This document shows positions 1 through 12,828 of a stretch of DNA of 64,000 bases, piece after piece. Below the pieces are notes generated by a model. It ran no database searches. It had not been told where the DNA came from and saw only the letters and a list, made by a program, of their open reading frames with translations. Numbering within the stretch: the stretch's first letter is position 1; the number at the start of each line of letters is the position of its first letter. A program made the translations under genes and the position numbers. Origin of the DNA: Misgurnus anguillicaudatus (lineage: Eukaryota > Chordata > Actinopteri > Cypriniformes > Cobitidae). The stretch spans positions 2,251,478-2,315,477 of the forward strand of contig NW_027395284.1 of assembly GCF_027580225.2 (NCBI RefSeq), written 5' to 3'.

Positions 1-1
1 A

Positions 2-155
2 AGCTGTTCAACCAGATGCACTCTGGATAACAAACATACTTACATCTGGTATAAGAATGGACAACAGGTAACAGATGGATTGAGATTATTAAACAAGCTG
101 TACCTGGACTCAATCAACAGTGAGGAGCTACAAGAGTATTCCTGTACTGTAAGAG
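2..155 (+). CDS. Ig-like receptor, membrane-proximal Ig domain exon (5' end cut by window edge)
   Basis: Frame 2 reads an Ig-type domain: an N-terminal cysteine cluster (SCSTRC), then YIWYKNGQ (the core tryptophan of strand C), then LYLDSINSEELQEYSCTV, the D/E-x-Y-x-C signature of strand F. The exon ends in phase 1 at a donor AGAG|GTAACA and joins the transmembrane exon at 612 in frame. In fish, such C2-type domains occur in large multicopy families of CD22-like and other leukocyte or adhesion receptors, so the exact orthologue cannot be named. The protein would sit in the plasma membrane with this domain outside. The signal peptide and any further Ig domains lie before position 1. Confidence 0.8.
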
Positions 156-611
156 GTAACACAACATCTCATCATACAGCTGATGAAATTATATAAGAGA
201 GAGTTTCAGTCCTTGATGCTGATTGGTTTATTTACAGCTATGACATCATCACTGAGCTACTTTCACTGTGCAGCACTCATAGCTGATCATTTATATCGTG
301 TTATAGTTTATATGTCAAACACTTCAGTATATCTCATAATGAAAGAAACATTTGTGTCATTATTATTTTCATTTTATGGAAACTGTTTTATTCAAAGATT
401 TTATTCATTTGTCTCTGTGACCGTCTGTAAGTCACGATTTAAAGGTCATTGCTCTTCAGTTGTGATGATATTCATAATGTAGCACAGCCTTTCATACCTG
501 CATTCAGGTGATCTATCTGATAGATTTACTGTATTGATTTTAACATCATGAGTCTTTGTTATTTAAGATAAAGAGTAAAGTTATGTTCTGAATTGTTATG
601 TCTTTCTTCAG

Positions 612-732
612 ATTCAATGGGCAAAACCAATAAAACAACTGACAGAAACAATGAAGAAATGTACAGTTCAGTGTTTGTCTCTCTGTTGGTATTTCTGCCT
701 CAGTTTCTCATTATAGGAGCTGTATGGATCTG
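612..732 (+). CDS. Ig-like receptor, stalk and transmembrane exon
   Basis: The acceptor TTTCTTCAG precedes 612 and the donor TG|GTAAGT follows 732. Read in the phase left by the previous exon, it begins with a polar stalk (SMGKTNKTTDRNNEEMYSS) and continues into about 21 hydrophobic residues (VFVSLLVFLPQFLIIGAVWI), a single transmembrane segment. No charged residue lies in the membrane segment, so there is no sign of pairing with an ITAM adaptor such as DAP12. Two N-glycosylation-type sequons (NKT and, weakly, NNE) are near the stalk; only NKT fits the consensus. Confidence 0.8.
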
Positions 733-830
733 GTAAGTAAAAATATCAAATAAAACTCAAAACTGCATAACATACAGTGAATATTCTGATATGAATTCAG
801 ATTGTAAGAGTGTGAATTTTGACCCTACAG

Positions 831-894
831 GTTTTTCATCAGCATGAATAAATTGAACTCATCTAAAAACAAAACTGATGACAAACAAATAGAG
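831..894 (+). CDS. Ig-like receptor, juxtamembrane cytoplasmic exon
   Basis: The acceptor CCCTACAG precedes 831 and the donor GAG|GTGAGA follows 894. It translates in phase as W/FFISMNKLNSSKNKTDDKQIE, which finishes the membrane segment and starts a polar, lysine-rich tail. There are no tyrosines, hence no ITIM or ITAM. Confidence 0.75.
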
Positions 895-981
895 GTGAGA
901 AAATCTGTATATCTGTATGTTAAATAAACTAATAGTCAGATTTTATAACATGATCTCTTTCTGTGTGTTTGTCATTGTTAG

Positions 982-1002
982 ATGTTGCAGGTCTGTGAGT
1001 AG
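982..1002 (+). CDS. Ig-like receptor, terminal coding exon
   Basis: After the acceptor GTCATTGTTAG the frame reads MLQVCE and stops at TAG (1000-1002). The whole cytoplasmic tail is therefore only about 25 residues and has no signalling motif. Many fish paralogues carry ITIM-bearing tails on further exons, so this looks like a short-tailed member or an alternatively spliced end. Confidence 0.65.
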   Translation: MLQVCE

Positions 1003-1932
1003 ATCAGCTGTCTGTCCATCAGAACTACTGGAGTGATGTCACAACTCTCTTTATGACATCATCACCTAGCAACAGTCTCTCAGCAGTGACATCAGTGATG
1101 CAGTGATGTCATATACAGTGATATATTAATGACAGCTCAGTGTAAATAATCTAATGTTCAAATAGATGAATTATTCATTGAAGTATTGAGTTTATCATTC
1201 AACAGTCTTGTGTCAGTGTCAGATCAACTGTAACATCACAATACATAAATCCTGTAAAAACTTTGCTATAGTGCATCTTTATGTAGATGATACTGTGATC
1301 TACTTTCATCTTCACTATAAGTCAGACTGTTATTGAACTCAATGCTGTTTTTAGTTAGGTTAGGATTTTATTACAGGGCTGTGCTTTAATCTTGTAGTTA
1401 GGAAAACATTTGTTCAGTTTATTTTAAAATGTTTTGGACTATGGGGACATTATTTACATGCATGTTGATTTCACAGCATTTCACAGTTTAGACACTGACT
1501 GTGTATCATAGCTTTTTATATTTTATAATTCATTGTCATTGTTGTATATTTTATAATACAGTCTTTTGATTTCATTAAGCTTGAGGAGACTGCAGCATCT
1601 TCTTTCACTTACAAATAGTTGCTATGATTTTGTCTCTTCTAGATGTCGACTCTTTAGTGTACTTCAGGTTTCATTCAGGACTTAGTAAAAAAAATCTTTT
1701 ACTTATTCTGCACTCTGGTCATAAATTAATCTTCAGAATCTGACAACAGCTTGATCATTTTATTACCATGAGAAGTCATTTTCTTGAAACATCACAGTAA
1801 CCGTGTGCATGCATGTGTTTAGTTGACTTCTTCATTTAGGTTAGATGTAATCAGTTCACCCAATACAGCCGAGTCAACTGCCTCTAGTGGACAAAAACAA
1901 CACTGCACCAAATATACAAGAGTCTCTCTGTG
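1003..1932 (+). other. Probable 3' untranslated region and flank of the Ig-like receptor
   Basis: AT-rich sequence with no coding signal. The first 130 bases repeat the words TGATGTCA and GACATCA, and the rest is unremarkable. The end of the transcript was not fixed because no canonical AATAAA stands out. The stretch ends at the assembly gap. Confidence 0.4.
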
Positions 1933-2432
1933 NNNNNNNNNNNNNNNNNNNNNNNNNNNNNNNNNNNNNNNNNNNNNNNNNNNNNNNNNNNNNNNNNNNN
2001 NNNNNNNNNNNNNNNNNNNNNNNNNNNNNNNNNNNNNNNNNNNNNNNNNNNNNNNNNNNNNNNNNNNNNNNNNNNNNNNNNNNNNNNNNNNNNNNNNNNN
2101 NNNNNNNNNNNNNNNNNNNNNNNNNNNNNNNNNNNNNNNNNNNNNNNNNNNNNNNNNNNNNNNNNNNNNNNNNNNNNNNNNNNNNNNNNNNNNNNNNNNN
2201 NNNNNNNNNNNNNNNNNNNNNNNNNNNNNNNNNNNNNNNNNNNNNNNNNNNNNNNNNNNNNNNNNNNNNNNNNNNNNNNNNNNNNNNNNNNNNNNNNNNN
2301 NNNNNNNNNNNNNNNNNNNNNNNNNNNNNNNNNNNNNNNNNNNNNNNNNNNNNNNNNNNNNNNNNNNNNNNNNNNNNNNNNNNNNNNNNNNNNNNNNNNN
2401 NNNNNNNNNNNNNNNNNNNNNNNNNNNNNNNN
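1933..2432. other. Assembly gap, 500 N
   Basis: Exactly 500 undetermined bases, a standard placeholder length, so the true gap size is unknown. Confidence 0.99.
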
Positions 2433-2865
2433 TACAGCCCTCTACTTCCTGTTTTAATGACGTCAGTAGAACAGTTTTTGACTAAACTCCGCCCACAGGA
2501 ATACGTCAGTCGCCAGCTAAGCTAGCGGCATGCTAAGCTGCTATCGAATCACAACACACTAAACAAGCTACACAATCAGAACTCGATACGTATTTCTGAA
2601 GGAGGGACTTCATAAAACAAGGAAGACATCAGCCCGTCTTGAGGACAGTGAAAACAGCACTACAGATAAGCAGTGTTGGGGGTAACGAGTTACAAAGTAA
2701 CGGATTACAGTAACTACATTACTTTTTTGGGTAACGAAGTAAAGTAACGCATTACACTAATAATATTGGTAACTACACTACTTTACTAGACTATAGGAAC
2801 GCGCTTTCCTGCGTTACCCAAGCAGTGTTTGCCTGGGTGTAAAGTTCTGTCTATTTAAGTGGTGC

Positions 2866-3150
2866 GTGCATGCGTGTCCCTGTACGTGTGCCGTTGCCAT
2901 AGAGATTGATTTGACGGAGCTGCTGGTGCAAAGGGGAGCGGGAAATGAAGACGGACGGTTTCAGCCACTGGGGCGATATTCACATAACTTTCAGCGTATT
3001 GCTCGAAAGGACAAAAATATTCGTGTGAAATGCACACTATGCCCACACGACAAGTGTCTTTCAACTGCTGACAACGCGATGAGCAACCTGTCTGAGCATT
3101 TGTAAGCCCAGCATGGCAATACAACACTTGTGGTGAAAGATCCTGCTTAA
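2866..3150 (+). pseudogene. Transposase N-terminal BED zinc-finger remnant
   Basis: An open frame from the ATG at 2866 runs to a stop after LSEHL at 3103-3105. The same frame continues with AQHGNTT and LVVKDPA to 3150. The spacing C-x2-C (KCTLCPHDK) followed about 20 residues later by SEHL-x-x-QH fits a BED finger, the DNA-binding module at the start of many hAT transposases. The stop sits inside the finger and no catalytic core follows, so it is non-functional. Confidence 0.65.
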
Positions 3151-4349
3151 CTTACCGGTCAGGGATCGAGAGGTCCGAACCCGAAGACGGAATTAGGTAA
3201 TGAACCTCAATCGAGTCAGAGCCAGAGCATAATTCTTTTAAAGAAATTATTTGAACGTAACCCGAACAGCAATGTCGCGTGCGCTCAATTTATAGAAAAA
3301 AGTCAGGACCGCTGTTTTCTTCATAATCTTACTTCCAAATCTAATCCTATAAACTTTTCGGTGTTTGATGAATCGCTGTTACCGCCCTGCCAGACTGTCT
3401 TAAATAGAGAAATAAGTTAATTCCTTGATTTGCGTTGTTGATTCATTTATAAATAATTCCCCCAAGGGTTTAGTTTATGCGCAAAAAGCATTAAAATGAA
3501 TAGAACGTGATGATTACGTCTTTCTTTGGTGAAAAAATAATAAAATAAATAAGCCTATATGAAATGTGTTTCCCTTAAATAATTAGCAAATTAACAAAAC
3601 GAATTCAAAAGTAGCCTATATGAGTTTATTTATTGTGTGACGCGCTCCCAAACCGATGCAGCACAAAACACTTTTTACCTATTTAAAAAAGCACAATGTT
3701 TTGTTATTATTGCGAGTGTAACTTTACATAAATAAATTTACACATTACAGTTTTGAATGTTGTTTTACTTTTATTTGTATGACCATAATTTAAGGTAATT
3801 TAAGGTAATGCAAAATGCGCGTGGGTTTACACAGGGCAGCGAGAAAGAGACATTAAACTTTAAACATTTAACATTCTACTTGAGTTTTTTTGGACATCCC
3901 TTTGGAATCACTGCAATCATATCATCAATTTATAAGGTAATAATAAATATAAGCGCAGCGCTTATGAGTGTTCAAACACTGCTGACCGCTCAGCTGTCAA
4001 TCAGCCGACCCTCACAAAGTTTCACATTAAATGATAATATATTTGAACAAGCATGGTCCTGTGCTTATTTCTGTCAATGTTCTGCATGAAGATCTTTAAA
4101 GGTTTCTACTTACATCACGATTTGCGGTGCGGCCGGTCGCAGTCTTTATGTAAAACGGGTATGAAATAAATTGATGCTGATGTCGGATAACGGGTCAACT
4201 GTTATTTTAATCGCGCGGATGCGGGTTATCAAACAGGACTGTGCATGACTCGTATAAGGAAAATGGAATGACAATATGAAAATTATAAAATAGCCTACAT
4301 GTTTATATTCTGTATGAAACCACCATGGGCGCTAAACTTGCGGTGTTAA

Positions 4350-4672
4350 AGGGACAGTTCACCCAAAAATAAATTATAAATTTTGTTACAAACCTGTATA
4401 AATATCTTTGTTCTGATAAACACGAAGCAACATATTTTGAGAAATGTTAATAACCAAACCAAGCATGAGCCCCATTCACTTCTATAGTAGGAAAAAATAA
4501 TACTATGGAAGTGAATGGGGCTCATGAATGGTTTGGTTACAAACATTCCTCAAAATATTTTCATTCATGTTCACCAGAACAAAGACATTTATACAGGTTT
4601 GTAACAACATGAGAGTTACAAACCTGATTTACAAATAAATTATACAGAATTTTAATTTTTGGGCGAACTATA
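4350..4672. repeat. Foldback element nested in the hAT transposon
   Basis: The left arm (GGGACAGTTCACCCAAAAAT ... CATGAGCCCCATTCACTT) is mirrored by the right arm (AAGTGAATGGGGCTCATG ... TTTTTGGGCGAACTAT) around a short centre near 4497. The arms are about 150 bp each and imperfect. The end motif GACAGTTCACCC is common at ends of small cyprinid DNA elements. Confidence 0.8.
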
Positions 4673-5120
4673 AATCCGATGGGGTCAAAAATTAGGGTGC
4701 ACCTAACTTTTGTGCTGGTGCACCTAAGAAAAAATGTTAGGCGCACCAGTGCAACCAGTGCAAAAAGTTAGTCTAGAGCCCTGGCCGGTCATTTAAAGTA
4801 GTCACTCATCATCAGCCGACCCCGCCTAAACCATGTCCATGTATCTATGTGGTAAATTAAGAAAAAGGAAAGTAAAGTAATAAGTAGTGAAGTTACTTTT
4901 CAAATGCAGTAACTAGTAAAGTAATCTCATTACAATTTTAAGAAGTAACTAGTAACTAGTAACTAATTACATTTTTTGAGTAACTACCCCAACACTGCAG
5001 ATAAGTAAATTGTGTGAAAAATACCATGTTTTTTTAACACGTGAAACATGAACACATGTTATATTGCGCACTGTAAACACAATCAAAGCTTCAAAAACAC
5101 AGAAAGAACAGGACCTTTAA

Positions 5121-5353
5121 ATAAGGGAGGAAATTAAGTTGCCAATAGATGTTGTGGGGCATGAACCAATAACAAGATAATTAATAATGAGACAATGGGG
5201 CGGGGTCAAGAGACGAGACAGGGGAGCATGGCACACCAACACAAACAGAGCCATGTGCTTCCACATAAAACACTGGAGTGCCATGATCCTGCCACCAAAA
5301 CTAGAAGAGACAAGACAAGCAAAGATAAGAGAGGCAGGATCATGACATTTAAT
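5121..5353. other. Spacer with a short hairpin
   Basis: No gene signal. Inverted words CATGATCCTGCC (from about 5282) and GGCAGGATCATG (about 5333) form a 12-bp stem with a loop of about 38 bases. Confidence 0.5.
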
Positions 5354-6160
5354 GTTCCCTATCATACACGTGGCGCAATGTACGACGCAAGTGTTTTTTG
5401 CTATTTTGAGCCCGGCGCAGTTAACATTTTCTCATTCAGTGTCACGTTGTTTAAATAGCAAATGCGTTTGCGCCCATTTTTGTGGCCATGGGCGTTCTGG
5501 TCTGAAAATGAGGTGTGTTAAGGCGCATTGTTGGCGCGTTGCTATTTTGAGACCACTAAAATAGACTACGCCATTGAGCAACTAAAACCAAATGGCGCAA
5601 TATTGTTTTTGTTATTATTATTAGTATTATGCACCTATAAACATGGACGACAACGCCCGTTTGCTTATCATATACTGTACATGGATGCGCAGCAGCACAC
5701 AACTGTTTTTAAATATAAAAAATTAAAGAATTAAAATGTAAAAAATTATTATTGAGTGTCTTGGACATAAATGAGGACTGATTATGAGATGTTAATCTGT
5801 AAAGAGCTGCTTCACCTGTAGCCTGGTAAGTAATTAAAAGTTTTGCTTTAAACAAATGCAAATATTGCATTTATTTTCAATTTTTTTTTTTCAATGCTAC
5901 CCCATGGAATTATTATATATGATGACTTTGTATCTGTGAATATAAGAACTGTTTTTAAGTAATGCTTTTAAAAACATTCACGGCACGTCCGAGTGCTGAA
6001 AACCTTTTCTTGCATATTTGTAAATTATTCATGATAACACTGATCATGTAGGCTAACCATACATTTACAGTAATTTAAAGCTATTTTTACTTCCATTACT
6101 GAAACTACTAACAATTTTAATACAAATAAAAACAAAATTTTTTAACTTCATTCTTAAACT

Positions 6161-6760
6161 TGTAACAATCAGCCCTATCGGTTGTGTCACAAAATATATA
6201 TAAGGGGTCAGATTTTACTGTTTGAGATTAAAAGAGTTAAAAGGATGAGACAAACAAGTGTAATCAACTTAAATAAGTGTATTTACAAACACAAGACTTA
6301 AAACAACACACTAAAAACTCAAGACTGTTAAAAGAAAGGAATATAAAAAACCAAACCTAAAACAATCTAAAAGTCCAAGTGTGCTAAAAGTCCAAGTGTT
6401 CAAAGTGTCTTCTGGTGTATGTACAATAGAAGTGTAATCCACAAAACGTGTTTGGAAGGGTAAGTCCACAATGATAGGTAACTCCACAATCCAACAGAGG
6501 TTTAGCTTTAGCATATGCTAACAATGTGCTTCTGCTGCTTCCTTTTATACTGGCATTGTTTCCTGTCATGTGATTACTCACATGACAGGCAACCCAAACA
6601 AAATAAAAGACATAAACACATAAAATAGCAAAAGGAATAAAATGGAATAAAATGGCTAAGAAAACATGTAAAACCTATTTAAAACTCAAATATACATAAA
6701 ACCACAATATAAATGTATAAAATGAGCGGTACAACATGTTTCTTGTGTGACGGTGTCACA
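6161..6760 (-). repeat. 3' LTR of the retrotransposon
   Basis: It is 600 bp and nearly identical to 8083-8682. The one difference noticed is CGGTTGTG here versus CGGTAGTG in the other copy. TG...CA ends are conserved. Confidence 0.95.
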
Positions 6761-6763
6761 TAG

Positions 6764-6774
6764 TCCCCCCCCTT
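6764..6774 (-). promoter_or_regulatory. Polypurine tract
   Basis: The minus strand reads AAGGGGGGGGA three bases before the 3' LTR, the expected place for the plus-strand primer of reverse transcription. Confidence 0.85.
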
Positions 6775-6777
6775 AGC

Positions 6778-7038
6778 TTACCGCCTCGGGGAAGGAACTA
6801 GACCTTTAAAAGTTACCGTCAGCCATTGTCCATGAAATGGGTATCCTTTCGCACCTGTGCATTCAAATGTCCTTGGTTCATAGTCCGTGCTAGGCCCGCC
6901 CACATCGGCACTAGCTTGCCGGAGGAATCTGTGGAAATCCAGTAGAGAGGTGGAATCCAATACCAGCCCGAGTGCCCCTGGGTAGACGGTACCTTTCCTC
7001 CCAGAGTCCTTGTACACCCAGCTCCGCTGGCACGCCAT
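6778..7038 (-). pseudogene. Out-of-frame tail of the retroelement ORF (86 codons)
   Basis: This frame runs to a stop only four bases from the polypurine tract, which is where the last ORF of such elements normally ends. Its composition (WVYKDSGRKGTVYPG ... GYPFHGQWLTVTFKGL) looks more protein-like than the overlapping tail of the 398-residue frame. I infer a frameshift or deletion joint near 7040-7140. No named domain was recognised. Confidence 0.45.
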
Positions 7039-8015
7039 TCCCCCTGGTGTTTCCTCCTTTCCGGCTTGTGGGTCTGATGATGGATGTTAGCAGATGAACG
7101 GTGGTGACGCTGATGTTGTGGTTGCTTATGTGAGTTGGTGACAACATACTCCTTGTTCTCCACACCACAAGACTCGCAGTTGGTGATGAATGCCCAGACG
7201 TCTTTGCGGATTGTAGGCCACCAGGCCACCTCCAGGATCCTGAGGAGAGTTTTCAGCTTTCCTTGATGCCTCTCCTCAGACCTGTAATGGAGGTGCTGTA
7301 TCGTCTGGGGGACCAGGGCTTGAGGTATGATGAGTTGTATCTTGCCCTGGCCATCTTCCTTCTGGATATGACGATACAGCAGGCCCTGGTGGCTCCTCAC
7401 GCTGATGATGGTGGTCTGGGCAGTGGGTGGAGAGATGGTAAGTCCTTGGAGTATGTTGTCCCTAGCCTGCGTGCTGCAAAGTTCCTGTCTGGAGAAGGGG
7501 AGGACGGAGAAGGTGAAGTGGAAATCTGGCCCTGCTGGTACTGTGGCACAGTGGTCTCTGTCCATGGCTCTGTTGACTGTCCGTGAAGTAGTAGAAATGG
7601 TGGAACTGTTGGTAGGAGGAATACCAGGGGTGATCGTGGGAGGCACTGGGCTGGCAGTCGATGCAGTTGGAGAGACTGTAGCCACTGAAGCTCTCTCTTT
7701 CTTCAGCTCTTTCGCCAACTTGTTGTCCCTCCTCTTAAAACACTCGACCACCTCTCTCTCCAGTGTGGCCACGGCATCCTTCACAGATTCCTCCAGCTTA
7801 CAGATTTTAAAATCCACACTTTCTCTAAAAAACACTTCACGGTTAAAATGACTTTCAACAGAGTCTTTAAAATCCTTCTCCAGTTTTAAAACAATGTTCT
7901 TAAGTTCAGATAGTTCAGCACGCAGTTTTGTACACTCACATTTACATAAAATCCGTTCATCATTAAAACCAGCAGATGTTTTAAAAGAAGCAGCATTGAA
8001 AGAATTAGTCATCAT
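6819..8015 (-). CDS. Gag-like coiled coil fused to integrase zinc-binding region (deletion-derived retroelement ORF, 398 aa)
   Basis: Residues about 25-110 are charged and heptad-like (LRAELSELKNIVLKLEKDF; LEREVVECFKRRDNKLAKEL), a predicted coiled coil. About 111-150 is a Pro/Ser/Thr-rich linker. About 170-285 matches the region before and through the H2C2 integrase finger of Ty3/gypsy elements: H243, H250, C280, C283 and the AWWP-x-IRKDVW core. The protease-RT-RNase H segment and the DDE core are absent, as if an internal deletion joined gag to late pol. After residue about 290 the composition becomes odd (repeated H, Q, R), suggesting a frameshift; another frame looks more coding at 6778-7038. 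It may be expressed as a Gag-like protein, but function is unproven. Confidence 0.75.
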   Translation of the reverse strand: MMTNSFNAASFKTSAGFNDERILCKCECTKLRAELSELKNIVLKLEKDFKDSVESHFNREVFFRESVDFKICKLEESVKDAVATLEREVVECFKRRDNKLAKELKKERASVATVSPTASTASPVPPTITPGIPPTNSSTISTTSRTVNRAMDRDHCATVPAGPDFHFTFSVLPFSRQELCSTQARDNILQGLTISPPTAQTTIISVRSHQGLLYRHIQKEDGQGKIQLIIPQALVPQTIQHLHYRSEERHQGKLKTLLRILEVAWWPTIRKDVWAFITNCESCGVENKEYVVTNSHKQPQHQRHHRSSANIHHQTHKPERRKHQGEWRASGAGCTRTLGGKVPSTQGHSGWYWIPPLYWISTDSSGKLVPMWAGLARTMNQGHLNAQVRKDTHFMDNG

Positions 8016-8058
8016 CTTTTAACTTTTTTTCTCAACACAGCTTTTAAAATCTTTAAAA

Positions 8059-8079
8059 CGATCCCCGTACGGGCCACCA
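8059..8079 (-). promoter_or_regulatory. Primer binding site matching tRNA-Ile 3' end
   Basis: On the minus strand, three bases after the 5' LTR, the sequence starts TGGTGGCCCGTACGGGGATC. This is complementary to the 3' end of vertebrate tRNA-Ile(AAU), GATCCCCGTACGGGCCA plus CCA, over about 21 bases. It would prime minus-strand DNA synthesis. Confidence 0.85.
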
Positions 8080-8082
8080 CTA

Positions 8083-8682
8083 TGTAACAATCAGCCCTAT
8101 CGGTAGTGTCACAAAATATATATAAGGGGTCAGATTTTACTGTTTGAGATTAAAAGAGTTAAAAGGATGAGACAAACAAGTGTAATCAACTTAAATAAGT
8201 GTATTTACAAACACAAGACTTAAAACAACACACTAAAAACTCAAGACTGTTAAAAGAAAGGAATATAAAAAACCAAACCTAAAACAATCTAAAAGTCCAA
8301 GTGTGCTAAAAGTCCAAGTGTTCAAAGTGTCTTCTGGTGTATGTACAATAGAAGTGTAATCCACAAAACGTGTTTGGAAGGGTAAGTCCACAATGATAGG
8401 TAACTCCACAATCCAACAGAGGTTTAGCTTTAGCATATGCTAACAATGTGCTTCTGCTGCTTCCTTTTATACTGGCATTGTTTCCTGTCATGTGATTACT
8501 CACATGACAGGCAACCCAAACAAAATAAAAGACATAAACACATAAAATAGCAAAAGGAATAAAATGGAATAAAATGGCTAAGAAAACATGTAAAACCTAT
8601 TTAAAACTCAAATATACATAAAACCACAATATAAATGTATAAAATGAGCGGTACAACATGTTTCTTGTGTGACGGTGTCACA
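8083..8682 (-). repeat. 5' LTR of the retrotransposon
   Basis: It is 600 bp and, on the minus strand, precedes the primer binding site. It is followed on the plus strand by AACT, the right target duplication, and then by the rest of repeat copy A. Confidence 0.95.
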
Positions 8683-9122
8683 AACTGGTAGTCTTCTTCC
8701 TCTGCTTTGTTTTTAAGTTTACAATCCACCATCTAAATGGGGAATCGTCATGGAGCGACCGCAACGTGCTTTTAAAGAGGATGGGAGATGAGACTCTCGT
8801 TGGTTTATTGCATGCTACGCCCAAAACACACCCATTACTCATTACGAGAATAGGAACAACCCTTTTAGACTGTGTGCTTGGTGCACAAACTATTTTCCCC
8901 TTTGTTAAATTAGCAAAAGTGGATTAGGGCACGCCCTTTTACACTGAGCGCTTTAGACCATGCGCTTAGATCGTTAAAATAGGTCCCTTTATGTTTACTG
9001 TTAATGCAAATGGGAATCAATCTGAAAAAAAATGGTTACTACACTTTACTATAATAAAACCATAGTTAAATTTCCTAAATTTAGATGCATTAAAGAAGCA
9101 ATTATATATATATATATATTTA

Positions 9123-9274
9123 AGCAATATCGCTCGAGTAGGAGTGTGATATAGCTCTATATCATCACGGCTGTGATTAGGCCAGAGGCACGAGGCCGCA
9201 GGCCGAGTGCCGGAGGCAATCACAGCCGTGATGATATAGAGCTATATCACACGACTCCGAGAGCGATATTGCTT
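9123..9274. repeat. Long near-perfect hairpin
   Basis: The left arm GCAATATCGCTCGAGTAG then GTGTGATATAGCTCTATATC is mirrored by GATATAGAGCTATATCACAC then CTCCGAGAGCGATATTGC. Arms are about 70 bp around a GC-rich centre (GGCCGCAGGCC). It follows a short AT repeat. Probably the terminus of a DNA element or a solo foldback. Confidence 0.85.
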
Positions 9275-12149
<2,875 letters not shown>

Positions 12150-12420
12150 TGTAAAAAGCCCCATTTTGATGCATAACAAATAGAAGGCTGGTTAGATGAA
12201 AGATCATGAATGGATGGATGTTTGCATCAATTATAGACAGATGTACATACAATATTCAGCTCTATATAGACAGATAGTACTGAATAATTTGTGTATTAAT
12301 AAAAATGTCTAGCAAATAAACCCTTTGTCTGTTACAATTAACCCCACCTGAGTTATAACATTTGCATTACTGTTAGATTCTGTGTAATTGTACTGTATGA
12401 GAATTGTAGATTCCACAAAC
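12150..12420 (+). repeat. Unclassified interspersed repeat, related to 29420-29650
   Basis: Both copies share, in order, GGTTAGATGAA, GGATGGATG, TATTTGTGT-like words, the run CCCTTTGTCTGTTACAAT (CCCTCTGTTTGTTACAAT in the other) and GAGTT(A/G)TAAC(A/G)TTTGCA. Divergence is high, so the family is old. Confidence 0.6.
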
Positions 12421-12568
12421 AAACTTGTACCAGAGATGTATGTGTGGCTTGTGAAAAATACGATTAATCTAAACCAAGTACATTTTTAATAATTAAACCA
12501 GAGCCAAAACCCCAAATGTGTTGTGCACTGCTCTCCAGTACCTGCACACATCATATTCAAAGGTGGAA

Positions 12569-12728
<160 letters not shown>

Positions 12729-12828
12729 GGGGTAGGGTTCTACCAACCAAAAAATATAATTTGACAACCAAGGGTTGTATTGTAAATAATATAATGATTA
12801 TGTAGGTCTACTAAAGCTACAGCAGGCT

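Larger units (their letters stand above)
2671..4997 (+). mobile_element. hAT-type DNA transposon, 2327 bp, decayed
   Basis: The termini CAGTGTTGGGGGTAAC and its inverse (GTAACTACCCCAACACTG) are typical of hAT elements and rich in GTAAC words. A perfect 8-bp target duplication CAGATAAG flanks it (2663-2670 and 4998-5005). The homologous uninterrupted repeat at about 44.8 kb carries a single CAGATAAG, so it acts as the empty site. Near the left end is a broken BED-finger reading frame, and a foldback element is nested at 4350-4672. No intact transposase or hATC dimerisation region is visible. Confidence 0.93.
2433..5116 (+). repeat. Interspersed repeat, split copy (2433-2670 plus 4998-5116)
   Basis: The two pieces together match the uninterrupted copy at about 44576-44910: shared words include CCTCTACTTCC, TCCGCCCACAGGAATACG, GAAGGAGGGACTTCATA and ACATGAACACATGTTATATT. 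The right end GGACC is followed by TTAA (5117-5120), suggesting a TTAA-target DNA transposon. The left end is lost in the gap. The copy is interrupted by the hAT element at 2671-4997. Confidence 0.8.
6161..8682 (-). mobile_element. Non-autonomous LTR retrotransposon, Ty3/gypsy-like, 2522 bp
   Basis: Two 600-bp direct repeats begin TGTAACAATC and end GTGTCACA on this strand. A 4-bp target duplication AACT flanks the element, and copy B of the host repeat shows the unbroken sequence TTAAACTGGGGGTC at the same place. Reading on the minus strand: 5' LTR, primer binding site, one long frame fusing a coiled-coil Gag-like region to an integrase zinc finger, polypurine tract, 3' LTR. Protease, reverse transcriptase, RNase H and the integrase catalytic core are missing, so it must use enzymes of a relative. 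I see one difference between the LTRs, so insertion is very recent. Confidence 0.93.
5354..8987 (+). mobile_element. 1-kb interspersed TIR repeat, copy A (split by an LTR element)
   Basis: The sequence 5354-6160 plus 8683-8987 aligns with copy B (48076-49100) and, reversed, with copy C (62913-64000) and fragment D (14283-15260). Shared words are GCGCATTGTTGGCG, AAAATAGACTACGCCATTGA, TGGTTTATTGCA and GCTACGCCCAAAAC. The ends GTTCCCTAT and ATAGGTCCC are inverted. No protein is encoded, so it is a non-autonomous DNA element. The LTR retrotransposon 6161-8682 lies in its middle. Confidence 0.85.

Noticed and set aside
1823..2525. Open frames of 175-220 codons around 1.8-2.5 kb
   Set aside because: They consist mainly of undetermined bases in the 500-N gap.
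7405..7851. Plus-strand frame of 148 codons inside the LTR element
   Set aside because: Antisense shadow of the Gag-like/integrase frame, which has recognisable domains.
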